DNA of 64,000 bases from Oopsacas minuta (Eukaryota > Porifera > Hexactinellida > Lyssacinosida > Leucopsacidae): assembly GCA_024704765.1 (NCBI GenBank), contig JAKMXF010000222.1, positions 1,616,400 to 1,680,399 of the forward strand, written 5' to 3'. Shown here one piece after another: positions 10,412 to 23,366 of this stretch (the first letter of the stretch is position 1; each line of letters begins with the position of its first letter). Made by a program: the position numbers and the translations under genes. The notes below the pieces were generated by a model. That model saw nothing but the letters and a program-made list of their open reading frames with translations. It searched no databases and was not told the DNA's origin.

Positions 10412-11620
10412 CTCTACAGGTCTCTACAGATCTCTTATCCCTACCACTATAGTTTTGCTTCGATCCGGTTTCAATTACACTAACGCTGTGTGTGTGTGTG
10501 TGTATTTAAGTGTGACTACTATTAGGCTACTATTTAGATGATCAACACATTCATATTCAAAGGAATGTAGTTATCCACTCTAGGTTAGGCTGTGTATATC
10601 GCTAATTATCAATCTAGCAGTGTATTTATCCGGTACCCTATCTTTACTGGTGCATGATCGCGTGCTGCGTGTAACCAACAGAATGTATACCTGTAGAGGA
10701 TTATTATGTATATATATCCTCTACTTAATGTGCTCCTAGTTTTCTTTATAATTGGACTTTACATTATTCATGATCCAGTAACAATGATTTCTGACTTGAA
10801 TAAAGACTCGCTCAAACGTATTATATTATTCATTCTTATTAATTTACAAGTGAATAATGATAACATGTAATGACTCAATACAGGATCGAAGTAGTAAATT
10901 TTAAAGCGGTAAGGCAATGGTTTCAGCAGCCGCACCGCTTCCCAGAGTTGGAATTGAGTTCACTTTTAGAATCCGAACCGAAACTGAAATCGACTAAACT
11001 TACAATGGAAAAGATTTTGGAACTGAATAACCTGGAACTCAACCGAAACCCGATTCGACCCGATTCCAACTCTGCCGCTTCCTGCTGCCGTGAACTACGC
11101 AATGGTTGTTAATTTCATATAATATGTTTCTATTATTTTCATAAATATATTAAATGCTATTCCAACCATGGATTGTATCTGAAAGTGTTTGAGGCCATTT
11201 TCAGAATTGATTTAGTAGGGTTTTATCCATTAGTATGTTATGTTCCTTTCGGTATATGAATGATGACTATTATATAATTAAGAGCATCATAACTTGAATC
11301 ATTCAAGATTAAGCGTATGAAAATTTCATTGTTAGAGTACGGTGGGTATTGCTTATACCGATTATAACATATTTTACCACTCTCAAGTCCCAAGGGTGTT
11401 CTTATAAGGAATAACTGCTGTATCCAGGAGCTAGGAGTGTCCTTTTGGACATCTCCAGCTGCTTTGTACTCAATAAGTTAGTTACGTATACTATTTACAT
11501 TACTTAGGTTAACTTAACTCAGCCCAGCTTTGATTGAAGAAACGATGAGAACTACAAAATAGATATTTAACTTAGATGCAGGCACGATCGATTTGGTCCG
11601 GTTACCAATAATGTCTAGAC

Positions 11621-11764
11621 CAGTGCTCTACAAATTATTTAGATCCTGCATGGAGGTTATCTACTAGGTTTCGAAAAATGAGTAAAATGGTGGCTAATCG
11701 CCACCAAATATATATTCGGTGGCTTCATGTAGCCATCAACAAATTTTGATTTTGTCGAGTACTG
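11621..11764. mobile_element. 144-bp hAT-type MITE with 8-bp target duplication
   Basis: The ends are CAGTGCTC and GAGTACTG, and GTCTAGAC lies immediately on both sides (11613-11620 and 11765-11772). An 8-bp duplication with CAGTG-type ends is the hAT signature. The interior has a small inverted pair (GGTGGCTAATCGCCACC). Too short to encode anything. Confidence 0.75.
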
Positions 11765-12476
11765 GTCTAGACTTTACATGCTAACTAATGGCAATGCTAT
11801 GCTAACTCTGCGAAAATTGGACCATTTATTTACCCCATTCTCACTGTACTAACCAATTTAAAGTTGGTCTGGTTGAACCTGACCAACCGGCCCATCGCCT
11901 GCTGCCATAAGAGAGAGATATGTCATATGTGTAAACTGAAGAATAGTTATTAGCTTATAATGACATCATGCAATTAATCCGCTGGCATTTAACCTCTGTA
12001 AATCTTGAAATCTGGATATCCTCTTTTCGCAAATCCTGGGATCGCCCCTGGCCTTGATTAAAACGGAGTGCACTCCGGCTTCAGGTTCAGGAAAAATGGA
12101 GCGCGCTCCTTTTCACTCTTTCAGATTTACGTTAGTTTTGTACTTAAGTAATCAGGATTGAATTTAACCATTGTACATTCGGGAATTACTAAATGTGCAT
12201 TGTCAAACCATTTCAATAAATTGTGAATTATGCAAAATTGTCCCTATACACACACTTTTTATAAAATAATACTGAATTTAGTGCAAAATACGATGAAATT
12301 TGTAAATTGTTGTAATTACATAGGAGCGCTCCTTAAAGCTCTGATTAATTGATAATTGTTGTATATGATCAATAGTTACAGGAATCTGTTTGAAATTTTG
12401 AATAAATGTCCATAACAATGATGAAGGAATGCACCAACATAGAATCAACCTCTTAACATTTTTTGATAAGTTCTAA

Positions 12477-12511
12477 GCAGGATTATATTATTGCTATAAT
12501 CTAATCCTGCT
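12477..12511. repeat. Hairpin
   Basis: AGCAGGATTATATTAT and its inverted copy, with one mismatch and a 3-4 base loop, give 16-bp arms. There is no T-run after it. It may be a MITE remnant or a structured RNA; I cannot decide. Confidence 0.5.
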
Positions 12512-15500
12512 GGGTTAAAACTGCCTTGAATTCTCCTCCGAATCTTCTCAACTAGGCCAATACGCAAATAACGCATTCACAGTATTGGCTCATGGTTCAG
12601 TGATATACTCACTTTCAGTTTTATGATACAAATACACACCAAAAAGATCATATTTTATCAGTATCAGAGCATATTATATTGAAAGATCTTGTATATCTTC
12701 TGGTCAAGCAGGTAGGGTACCCTTCCTTGTAATACGTCATTATTTATATCTATTAATGAATTATTTAATTAACTTCAATTGAAATTATAGCTTTGTTTCT
12801 CTTTCGATTAAATACAATTTTTTCAAGATAGATATTTCAGATAAAATAACAGCAGTACATACTACCACTACTCCTTACCGAGTATATCCTTATTGAATTA
12901 TGAAAGTAATGCATTACGTTATGTTTACTTATTGAATTATCTAGAATATACCATACAACTTTATCTATTGGAATTGAAATATATTAATTATGTAATTACA
13001 TAATATCCGTTTTGTTATACACATCACTCAATTTCAATGAAATTATTTCCACAAATATCCTATCTCTTATTAAACGCAGGTAAAGTTCCTCTATTATGTT
13101 CTACACGTTTACTTCAAAAATTGTAAATATTTATACCTACGTATTCTTCGACCTTGGTATATTAATTTCTAACTCTGTGTGTGTGATAATTATATAAACT
13201 AATAATACAGTATTGTATAATATTTGTTATGTACGATGATAAAACAAAATATTTTGTGCAACGTACTATGTGTATGTAGGGGAGTATGACTTTTGTGAAC
13301 GGAGATGTTTGAGTGAAGATTATTTGTACACAAACTTCGTACTTGGGAGTAGTGAGATTTGTGAATTAGTGAGCTAAAATCCACATACTTTTCAATTGTA
13401 AGCAATATCTTAATAAATGCGACAAAAATTCAATTCAGCAAGTAGATATCGATTCAAAATACGCAATTCTACAATCAGGAGGTAGTCACATATCCGGACT
13501 ATTTCCAGGAGCAATGTTGGCACTTATCAAAGGTAAAAAAGCTAGTGCTATGTCTGTCACTGATATACTCGTACACAAACGTCTCCCTCGGTATGTAGAC
13601 AACTAGACAACTCCCAACCACATAGAGTTTGACTTACATCATATTTTGCAACTGCAAATATAATTTCATAAAAAAAATATGATTAGAACTGCTTAATAAT
13701 TGTTTATCTATGTGACATTGCATTGTTTTATTCAATGTGGTCATATTTTGATGATATTGCCACCAGTAAAAACGTGTGATAGTAATTATTTGTTTGCATT
13801 CATTTTCATAAGATGAAATTTAACTTGTGCAAATCCTTATGCACAGTTGTGCACGAGTGTGCACGTGCATACACCTACATATTACAAAACAACCTTGTTT
13901 TTGTTCAAAGTTTATTGCTGAATTTGGCAGAATTTATTAACTGACATCATAGCCCTGCTGCCATACATATCGCAATATTCAATGAACTACCATTATTATT
14001 GCAGTTATCTCTTTTCATTCGATAGTAAGACGGTAAGAGTTTAATTATGCAATATATTTATTCTATGTGGTCCCTGTCCTACCAGTCACATATATTGATA
14101 ACTAAAAAGAAACTTATTTAATATTTCTATGTGGTGTTGGACACTTGAACCCTTGAATGTATGTACTGACTGTAATTCAGATAAGTGTTGAATTCATCTA
14201 TGCTTTGTTGATTAATGATAGCTAATTGAGCTATATAACTACGTTAATAACTGAATATGTAGATTATAGACACTGTTAATACATATCTACGGATAGAATA
14301 ATGTATTTGTCCCCTTAATACGAATTCTGAATGAATAAATATTTTGTATGGTTATCTTCTATTTTCTTTCGTTTGCTTTTACCATTTCCATAAAAACATT
14401 CACAAAATAAACATATTTGTTGTAATTCCGCAATCATCCTTTATCCAAGAAACTATACTTTCATTCCAACTTTCATATAATTATTCATTAATACCATAGC
14501 CATATGTAACGCGTGTTTTATTAATTATGACTCACCATTAGATAATGCCCTATTATCATATAAACTCAATGTCTTACTATATCCTAGCTAGCTAGAATAT
14601 TACAACTGTGGCTAGCCACTGTTGTAGTTCTGATATCGTATGCTACGCTGTAATGCAATTATGTGGAAGTCATACATTTTTATTAAATTACATACATTCT
14701 CTTCTATTCATGTGACCTTGTAAAGTTAATATGGGACATTAACCTTTACATATATTTAATCATTGGTTTCTTATGATTTCTATTTACAAATCTTTTAGAC
14801 TAGGCATTATGTATAATATAGAAACATACAAACAAATCTCGTACCTGAACTACCACTCGTGCTATTTCCATACTTACCAACTCCTTATAATATTTTCCGG
14901 GATTATATTTGCCAAATTCTTGGATATACTAAAAATTCCATGAATTTCCTAGGAAAAATGGATACAGAAATAATACAAAATTTTCCTAGATTTGATGTAA
15001 AATCCAGAATAATCCATGGATCCTGAGAAGTTTGGCAAGTAAGTACTATTTTAGTCTTGTAAATATTGCAATTTCCCGCATTCTCATTAGATATCATTCC
15101 TGTGATTCATGTTCAATTTCGTGTGTGATGGAACCGCTTTATTTTGGAACTCTCTTAATCTCAGCCAGGTGTGGGTAATGCCCTATAAACATGTTGGACA
15201 CTTCATCTGACAAGCTTCTTCATGCCTCATATATGTTAAAACCGATATTTCATACCAAACTATCAAGTCTTGAAGGCCTGCATATCGCTCAGCAAAACTG
15301 TGATACGAATTCTTCAGTTACAACTCCAATGGAAATGTGTAACTCTAACTGTAGTTACAAAACTCTAAATGAAGATTGTTAATTATTTAATTAATTAGGT
15401 CTGAATCATTTCAAGCCATACGTACATTCCTTCTGAGCTAATTTATCTCCAACATTATTCAGTAACTACTGTTTCATTATTCAATCTTATACAATCGAGT

Positions 15501-15576
15501 ATAAATAAGACTTCATTCGAGTATAGCAAAGAATTATAATATATATAATCAATTTGATCAAAACAATTAGTAAAAG

Positions 15577-16845
15577 ATGAATCACTGTCCAACAGAAGTA
15601 TTATCCTATCTTTCACATCCTCTGATAAAAGTACCTGAGAATGTTGCTGACAATCTGACTGTACTAGATGGAAACTTGCTGCCTGTATCAGAACTAACTC
15701 AAGAAGAGTGTCAGCTCTTGAGAAGAGTCAAAAACACAAAAGTAAAACTAGAGATGGAGATTCATGGATTGGAAGCTCAACTCTTGAAGAAGTGTAACGG
15801 TGCTCCTCCCCAGATGGGAGAGGTGGAGCGTCGGCGGAGACAGCTGATGAGCAGTGGGAGAAGTCTCTTCAACGAGTCTCCCAAGAAAGGAATCCAATTC
15901 CTTGTAAAGCATCAATTTCTAAACAATACACCAGAAGATGTAGCTGGTTACTTTTTCAACGAGAAAGGACTCGCGAAAAAAGCAATAGGCGATTTTATCG
16001 GTGACAATGACACGTTTAATATTGAGACTCTCCACTCATTTATTCGTCTTCAAGACTTCAGAGGAAAGCTGTTGGTAAAAGCACTACGAACTTTCCTACA
16101 ATCTTTCTATCTTCCTGGAGAAGCACAAAAGATAGATAGGATAATGGAGGCGTTTGCTAAGGGGTACACTTTTCAAAATCCCTGCCTCTTCCAGAATTCT
16201 GACGTGTGCTATGTACTCTCCTTCTCACTTATTATGCTAAATACACAGCTACATAATCCTGCAGTCAAAAACAAGATTTCTTTACCCGGATTCATTTCCA
16301 TGAACAGAGGTATTAACGAGGGTGAAAATCTTGATGAAGGAATGCTAGCAGAACTTTATCGGGACATTTTAATAACTCCTTTCCGCCCGCCTAATGATGA
16401 GTCACGTGATTTCCTAGATACTTACTATAACCCAGAGAGGGAAGGATGGCTAAGGAAGGAAGGTGGAAAACATAAATCTATAAAAGATAGGTGGTTTATC
16501 CTTAACAATAACTGTCTGTACTATTTTGTACATCAGGGAGATATAGAACCTAAAGGGATTATACCACTAGAAGACGTGTCTGTGAGAACTGTTCCTGATA
16601 AGCCTAACTGTTTTGAAATATTCTCAAACACACCATTAGTGAAAGGAGCGAAAACTGATTCAAACAAGAGGATGGTACCAGGACACCATCAAGTGTACAG
16701 ACTAATTACACGTACTGAAAAGGAGAGTCAGGATTGGATGGGTGCTGTTGAAGCTTGTATTATATCCTCTCCTATTCACAAACTGCTCGAGAGCAGGAAG
16801 AGCTTACTATTCTTACATGAAGCTCACAACATTTCTAAATACTGA
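15577..16845 (+). CDS. CYTH: Cytohesin (ARF guanine-nucleotide exchange factor)
   Basis: 422 residues, one exon, close to the about 400 of vertebrate cytohesins. Domains in order: N-terminal coiled coil (about 38-75), Sec7 domain (about 90-275) and PH domain (about 286-400). The Sec7 catalytic loop FYLPGEAQKIDRIMEAF keeps the glutamate (E182) that expels GDP from ARF. The PH start GWLRKEGGKHKSIKDRWF has the basic residues that bind PIP3 or PIP2. A short basic C-terminal helix follows, as in cytohesins, where it is autoinhibitory. The protein would activate ARF1/ARF6 at the plasma membrane and control vesicle traffic and actin. The ATG at 15577 is the first in frame and gives the full coiled coil. 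Absence of introns is notable because vertebrate cytohesin genes have many. Confidence 0.93.
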   Translation: MNHCPTEVLSYLSHPLIKVPENVADNLTVLDGNLLPVSELTQEECQLLRRVKNTKVKLEMEIHGLEAQLLKKCNGAPPQMGEVERRRRQLMSSGRSLFNESPKKGIQFLVKHQFLNNTPEDVAGYFFNEKGLAKKAIGDFIGDNDTFNIETLHSFIRLQDFRGKLLVKALRTFLQSFYLPGEAQKIDRIMEAFAKGYTFQNPCLFQNSDVCYVLSFSLIMLNTQLHNPAVKNKISLPGFISMNRGINEGENLDEGMLAELYRDILITPFRPPNDESRDFLDTYYNPEREGWLRKEGGKHKSIKDRWFILNNNCLYYFVHQGDIEPKGIIPLEDVSVRTVPDKPNCFEIFSNTPLVKGAKTDSNKRMVPGHHQVYRLITRTEKESQDWMGAVEACIISSPIHKLLESRKSLLFLHEAHNISKY

Positions 16846-17012
16846 AAATTAAATAATTCTTCTCCAGTTGTAGAAACTAATTTGTATATTTTCGTAATTC
16901 TGGCTTACTGTTATTTCTATTTCATTTTCTATTCATAATTATGAACGATTGAGATACCTACTTGTGTGATATATATTATCTTAACAAATAGGACAGGTTT
17001 TAGTTTCTAATA

Positions 17013-17267
17013 TAGTAGACCTTCACTAATCCGAACAGGGCCTAGAGCTTATATAATCTTTGGAAAATTGTTTCAAACGTAAAAACGTATCCGATTTTGG
17101 CGATTAATATCTAATACTATATTACGCATGTTGGTCCCCATTCCATCGTTTGTACAACTTTCGAAAAAGTCCTCCCAGATTCTATAGTATTGTTTCAAAG
17201 TTTCTCTAATCCGAACGTATTATTTTGCAATCGGAACAGTGGTGTTCGGACTAGCGAGGTTATACTG
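17013..17267. mobile_element. Pogo-like MITE
   Basis: The left end TAGTAGACCTTCACTAATCC and the right end (reverse complement CAGTATAACCTCGCTAGTCC) are related inverted repeats flanked by TA. Inside each end follows CGAACA. 255 bp, non-coding, same family as 399-1047. Confidence 0.65.
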
Positions 17268-18109
17268 TACGTAGTTGTCATTAGTTGTCTATATAGTACT
17301 TATTGACAATGGTGTTATAACGAGTTATAACTTATAACTGCCCCTTCCAACGGCCCTATAGCTCCTGAGGGTAAATTTCTATAATAATTAATGAACAGCA
17401 CTGGTTGCTATGAGAACAACCGTAAATGTACCTAAAAATTATCACTATTAATTATAAAGAACTAGAGAACACTGTATATTCCATATACTCATTAAGATCG
17501 ATATTATGAACCGATTCGATGTTCGGTGAATCAGAATTGCAAACTGGCCGGGTTGTCTCGCGGCCTGCTCATCGAACATGGGTCATTTTACTGATCATAC
17601 ATCAAGTATTTGCTAACTTTAAGTAGAGGGGTTAACATCGTTTTCATTAAAGCCGGCCGGGTCCGCGGTTAGAAATTTCAGCCAGCGTGCAACTTTGCGG
17701 TGAATATTTCCCATAACATGACTATCCGTATTATGTCTATCATGGAGTCAATAATTTTCTGAGTCTATGGAAGGAATTCAGTTTAATAGAAACGTTTAAA
17801 ATTTCGCAAAACTATCTATGTTGCTTCTTTGTAGGCTTTTGTTGAGATTTTACAGGTCTAATTATTTTATTATTTATTCTCTTAATTGACATTCAGTAGA
17901 CATGTTATTCGTAATCATAGTTATGAAACTTACTGATAAATATTTGATAACACATTGTCAATTTGGCTTCATTAAATTTCCCAGATTTATCGTTTTTCAT
18001 TGGCTCGACTGTTTGTTTTCTGTCTGTCTATCATGTTCTAAAATTGTACTACATAGTGTGAATCTAATTAATGTACGGATGAGGACATTTGTAGATCCTC
18101 AATAAACTT

Positions 18110-18210
18110 ATCGCAACCTTGATCCCCATCCTGGTCAATTTAGCGAGACAATTACATGAATATAGTAAGCTTGAACATAGAATGCTATGGTTTGAAATAT
18201 TATCAGTGAC
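18110..18210 (-). pseudogene. Coding relic of an uncharacterised repeat (copy 2, diverged)
   Basis: The 14-base word ATAGAATGCTATGG is shared with copy 1 at about 7230, and the minus-strand frame reads TIAFYVQA. A diverged TTGACCAGGATGGGGAT stands where copy 1 has GGACCAGGGATACG. Stops interrupt the frame. Homology to copies 1 and 3 is my reading by eye and needs an alignment. Confidence 0.3.
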
Positions 18211-20892
18211 TTCTCGACAATCAAGATGAAGTCAGTAACTTAGTATAATTAAAATGAATGTGTTTAATGAGGGAACATATTTATTTTGGCTTGTGCAAGA
18301 TTAAATGTATATGGAAGAAATACCAAAAGATCGTAAATAATAATGGTCGCGTTTTTGTTGAAATACGATCGTGAAGACTTTTATGAAGTTTTAATTTGAT
18401 CCAGAAGCCATTGGCCTCAATTGTACGTGCACCAGAATTCGACAATTTCCATACTCTGAATCGAATCACTAAAATGTAAGTTTTTATTGAGCTTATTTGT
18501 AGAAATATAATTAGCGGTAATACTAGGAAATTGTATAGTGAGGAGTTTCAATAAATACTTTTGTATTATGTGACAAATTCAGTATTCTAATGTATTCATC
18601 AAATTGTTATTTCTGAATTGTGTCAATAAAGAGGTTGCAAACATTGAAATTTGTATTCAATCACACTTTATACTGTAGGATGTGGTTAATTCATTTTCAT
18701 TCATTTTCGAAACTATTCTAAATTTAGGTATGCGTTGGGCCGAGCTCGGGCCGAAAAGCTCGACCCGTTGCGACCTCTACAGTATATTATGATCCATAAT
18801 TCCTAACTCTACAATTATTGATCAATTTCCTGCGTCGCTTAAGATAAATTAGTTACTGAATAACATTATTAATGATAAATTTATAATCATTGTACTATTG
18901 TTTACGAAATACATTTACTTCTGCAACTTTACAATAACACAGATCAACACCTAATGTAGTATTATAAACTGCAAGAGAAACTTTAATTTAAGGAAAGTGT
19001 AATGCGTAAGGAATTAGTGTAAATGGGTTAAAATATATGTGATGGAATTAGTGTAGTCAGTTTTCTGTTAAGAGAGATCATTAGACTTTGATTATTCAAC
19101 AAATCATTGATAATATAATATATTAACGAAAAGATCTTGCATCTAATTATCCTTTATCATATTTTCTATGTAAAATTTCTTAATGTATTTAGCAATTATA
19201 ACCACGTGTCTGATTTATAAATTAGAGCATGTTTAATGATTTTGCAAAATTATTGTTATCATTTTTACACGTACACTAAGTGTATATAATGAAATATTGA
19301 TTCAGAAAATTAACCTCTATTAACCTAACAGTAATTGTAATTATTAACCTACGTATGTTATAGTGATTGTTCTTTTTCTGTTTAACTGATTTGAATTTTA
19401 ATTACGTATATTGAAACCGACTCCGAGATCTCAAAATTGCAGTAAGAATGTTTTATTTATAATCAATTAAGAAAATTATATGTGTATATCATCGATTTTA
19501 TTCAGGAAAGGCAATGTGGATTTTGGAATTATTGTAGAGGGTGAGCAGGCCAGAAGCTTTTGGTCTATATCATGTACTTCTTGGACTATGAAGCACTTTG
19601 ACAGAAAATTTCCTGCACCATTGCCTACATTATACATGACCGTAAATGTCACCGAGAAGTAGTGTCTCCAACGCTTTGCTTTTAGGCTATGTGCATGGAA
19701 AAACCATGAGACCTGTTTTCTTCAAGCTTTGGAAATATTATCCTGTTCTAAGAATATTCTCTCAATTCTTGAATAATCTCGCCTCAACTTTCTTGTTAAT
19801 ACGTATATTATAGTTTTCTAATAACAACTATTTACCTACATAACACAATTTTATGATAGCTTAGGATTTTACAATTTCATTTGGTATTACAGGGATGCTA
19901 ACTCTGAACTATCATGAGTTACCCGCAGATTTTTTGCAGCTGCAGAAATGCCAAATCTCACGGCTTAGCGAGACGCCAGGTTGGCATCTATGTGTAACGC
20001 TACTGGGCGAGAAAGACAAAATAATAGAAGGGCGATTTACTTTTTGAATATTACATTTCTTTTAAGTATTAATGTAACAAAATCAAATTTATTGAAAACT
20101 TAGTAACTAATTTCCACGAATCCTACCTGATTGCTCTTACTATTTTCCAAGAAAGTAGTATGTGCTATACATTATTTTAGAGTCCTTCTGTGTAAATATA
20201 ATAATCTGCGTCTAAATAGTACTGTGTGAAACTAGTATAATAGTGTGTTAAATCAGCATAGAAGTCGTAGATAAGAAATGTCCATGGTTAGTGTGATTCT
20301 AGCATGAAGTAGCTGGATTACCGGTTACGTAACAGGATGGAGGTTGGCATCCTGTTGGAAAATAGAATACTAGTGTGAAACTAGCATGAATACTATGTAT
20401 CCATGGTTTGAGTGATCCTAGCACGTGTGTGATTCTGGCATACAACAGGACTTATTTACTATCAAAATGGTACATCTTTCCTGGTTTCTATATCACAACC
20501 AAATAGAAATTATCCTAACTCTGTGACGATACTTAAGAAATCCATAGTTAATTCCAGTTGCGTAGCCAGCTTTGTAGAATTGGAATGGCTGCACCCACAA
20601 TACGTTATTATATTATCTAATACTCTATCAGATCCAAACTGTTTAAGGCGCCTAAATAAATAGAATATTAAACATTATCTAATCCGGCGTGTTATAATCC
20701 CTGGTGACCACAAGAGAGCTTCCTGAAGACTGTTAGCAGTGGAAGATAGGGATGTTATGTGGGTTTGTCACATCATAGGGACTCTTCAAGAAAGTAATTA
20801 CCCCTCGATCACCTTATTGTCAGGAGTGTAGTGCAGGGGGCGGCGTTCCCCACTAATTTTCAGAGATAGCGCGATTAACTTTAGACGGAAAG

Positions 20893-20928
20893 TACTTGGT
20901 GCATGCCCAAACAGGCATGCACCAAGTA
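20893..20928. repeat. Perfect palindrome 1
   Basis: The arms TACTTGGTGCATGCC and GGCATGCACCAAGTA are perfect 15-bp inverted copies around a 6-base loop (CAAACA). Not followed by a T-run. Confidence 0.9.
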
Positions 20929-21078
20929 ATACCAACGACAATCATATAAGTTAATGACGACTTAACTCACCATCTTGTTAAACTCGGCGATTATCCCCAT
21001 GTTACGTAATTTACTATTCTTACTTTAAAACTCCTTGTTATCTCACATATATTTCATTGTTTGTCTACACTCTATGTC

Positions 21079-21121
21079 ACCGTCCAAATTGAGTATTTGG
21101 CGTCTACTCAATTTGGACGGT
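21079..21121. repeat. Perfect palindrome 2
   Basis: The arms ACCGTCCAAATTGAGTA and TACTCAATTTGGACGGT are perfect 17-bp inverted copies with a 9-base loop. Confidence 0.9.
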
Positions 21122-21588
21122 AACACATACACTGAAGCACATTGTGCATGTGGTATGTGTGATATACTTCGCAATACATTGACGCAAAGCTGCAAACATA
21201 ATGCATTGCATTGAGTCCTTGACACATTGACGAGGGACCATGTTCACAAAAATTCTAAATCAATTTCTAAAAATATTGCTACTTATCGAGCTGGAGTCTG
21301 TTAGACTCATTTCATTCTTTATTTATTGAAATAAGTCGAAACACACTTCGGCTTTGTCAATATGTACAATTGTACATGATAAGAACATTTTGAGAGGCAA
21401 TACGCATTGTAGTGGATTTTTGAAGGCAGGGGCGAGGTTACAAAGTTTCGGCCCGCGTGCAACTATGCGACCAACAGTCATCAGTCAAGCTATCATAACA
21501 TACGTATAACATTTGTATATTTTCTATATATTGCTATATCTAAATAGGTAATTTCTCTACTTGTTCATAATTATGGGCAAATCAGATG

Positions 21589-21631
21589 TGGGAATAGCTT
21601 ATCACACAAGTTGTGTGATAAGCTATTCCCA
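21589..21631. repeat. Perfect palindrome 3
   Basis: Two 21-bp arms (starting TGGGAATAGCTTATCACA) are perfect inverted copies around a single central base. Perfection at this length suggests recent origin or a structural role. Confidence 0.92.
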
Positions 21632-23366
21632 GATCTTTATCAGTTATCACTCACGTATTAATTATACGTATACACTTATTTGCGTCATTAATAGTGTTTT
21701 TATTAATTACTATTACAGTCTGTACCAATCACCAATTCAGAGGTCAATACAATCTGTTAATGGCATTAATTACACTTTAGTATAATCCTACCATCATAAT
21801 TTTATTATACGTAACATCACAATCATTGCTTTCTATTTTTAATTAACCTCAAATTAGTGATAGAGAATTATTAATTTCATGTATTGTACTTAGCCATGGT
21901 AAGGGACATTATTCTCAAAGATGTATCTATACTTTAAGATAGTAGCGTAGTAACAATCTAGTATGTACATAGCACATAGCTATCTAATATAATGAACATA
22001 TATGCAAGGTAATTTTATTAAAAACATCCAAATAAAACGTATAATCTGTTTATGTAATATTATTCGGCTGATTAGCTCTGAGAAAACACCACAAGGCCAG
22101 TAAAATAGAAAGAGTCAAATTACTTCTAGTCCCTTTCATTAACTTGGATCACCGTATATATAAGAAGCATTCAGGGTTGTTAATTATACTATATCGATTA
22201 TTACACTATTCAAAGCCAGGTGAAAACAGATTATTTATTTTCAATATTACCTTTGCAAAAATTTCTATTTTACAAAAGTATTGAGATCTATTTTCTGCTA
22301 TTTATGGGATATATTATGCTATGTGGAAGAAGATAAATTATAATAAGGTGAGCAATGACTATATTTAATTACTTATTATTCCTACATAACATCAATCAGC
22401 TGATGAATAAATTTAAATATTGAATATTCCATGGTATATACTAATATTTAATAAGCATGTCGAGGTCAATACGATTGTAAATTCCGCAGAATATAAGCTA
22501 CAGCTGTATTCTTATACATACAGTGTATAAATACAAGTTGTATAGAAAATGAATTAGCTAATACACTTTACTAGCCAAAGTTCTTATTAGTATAATTTGT
22601 GGAACATTAATGTAACCAACATGGAATATCTCGTCTCTTAAATATTAATATATGTAATTGTAATTATATTTATAAATTAATTCATTTAAAAGAGGAATAA
22701 TGTGATAAATTGCAATTTTGTGAAAAGGGTTTGAAGAAATGTTTATCTGTCTACGTAGTGAGATATGTCTTCAACTTCCAGCAGGTGCTTAAATCTTACA
22801 TGTGAGATCTGTTCAAAGCAGAGACTCTTAATGCCTTTTGTGTAAAACGAATTTACAGAACAATTGTCCATTAGAACTGGATTACTTAGACTAATCAAAT
22901 AAATTTATAAATGAGCTCACACCAGATGGCGACTAGACAGTCAGATGTATTACTTTACTGTATTGGTTGTTGATATGGGGAATGTCTTTGGGGGCGTGAC
23001 CATATATTTTCTAATTAGAAGCTTTTCAGATAAATATTAACTATACTATATATGGGAAATTGATATTTTCTATCTGCGATAAAATCCACAAATCGATTGC
23101 ATTACCCATTAACTAATGTGCTGTATCTCACACTTGTATTATTCTTGTAAGAATAATACGCTATGATTGATACATTTACAATTATGATAATTTAATTATC
23201 ACAATAGAATAACACAGACCAGATTCCTAACTCATGTTGATTTATCCAGATGAACCCTCTTTGTCTAGTCTACCATCTCATGAACTTTGAGAAATTCTTA
23301 TTTATTTATTAATTTAAATATTAATTTATAAAGTTTACTCATCTCTAGCACAATAAAAATCTGAAA

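Larger units (their letters stand above)
10412..15576. other. Gene-poor region between makorin and cytohesin
   Basis: The first about 400 bases should be makorin 3' untranslated sequence, with a short TG repeat near 10487 and an AATAAA near 10799. I found no ORF with family features. A frame at 10870-11112 looks like low-complexity sequence. The region holds a hAT-type MITE (11621-11764), three GGAG-type dyads (12064-12333) and a hairpin (12477-12511). The rest is AT-rich and I see nothing in it. Confidence 0.4.
16846..23366. other. 6.5-kb gene-free region
   Basis: No frame here shows a recognisable protein; all are short and AT-driven. It contains a pogo-like MITE (17013-17267), a diverged copy of the uncharacterised repeat (about 18110-18210, minus), loosely repeated GTGTGAAACTAG/TCCATGGTT blocks around 20225-20450, and three long palindromes (20893-21631). 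Cytohesin 3' sequence must occupy its left end, and the promoter of the coiled-coil gene its right end. Confidence 0.4.

Noticed and set aside
10870-11112. 80-codon frame downstream of makorin
   Set aside because: Low-complexity Glu/Leu/Asn/Pro text arising from repeated CCGAA/CCCGATT words; no start context, splice or family support.
18281-18469. 62-codon minus-strand frame
   Set aside because: Short, no family features, no neighbouring exons that fit; expected by chance in this much sequence.
19480-19662. 60-codon frame, plus and minus readings
   Set aside because: Both strands give plausible-looking short peptides but none matches a known family or continues through splice sites.
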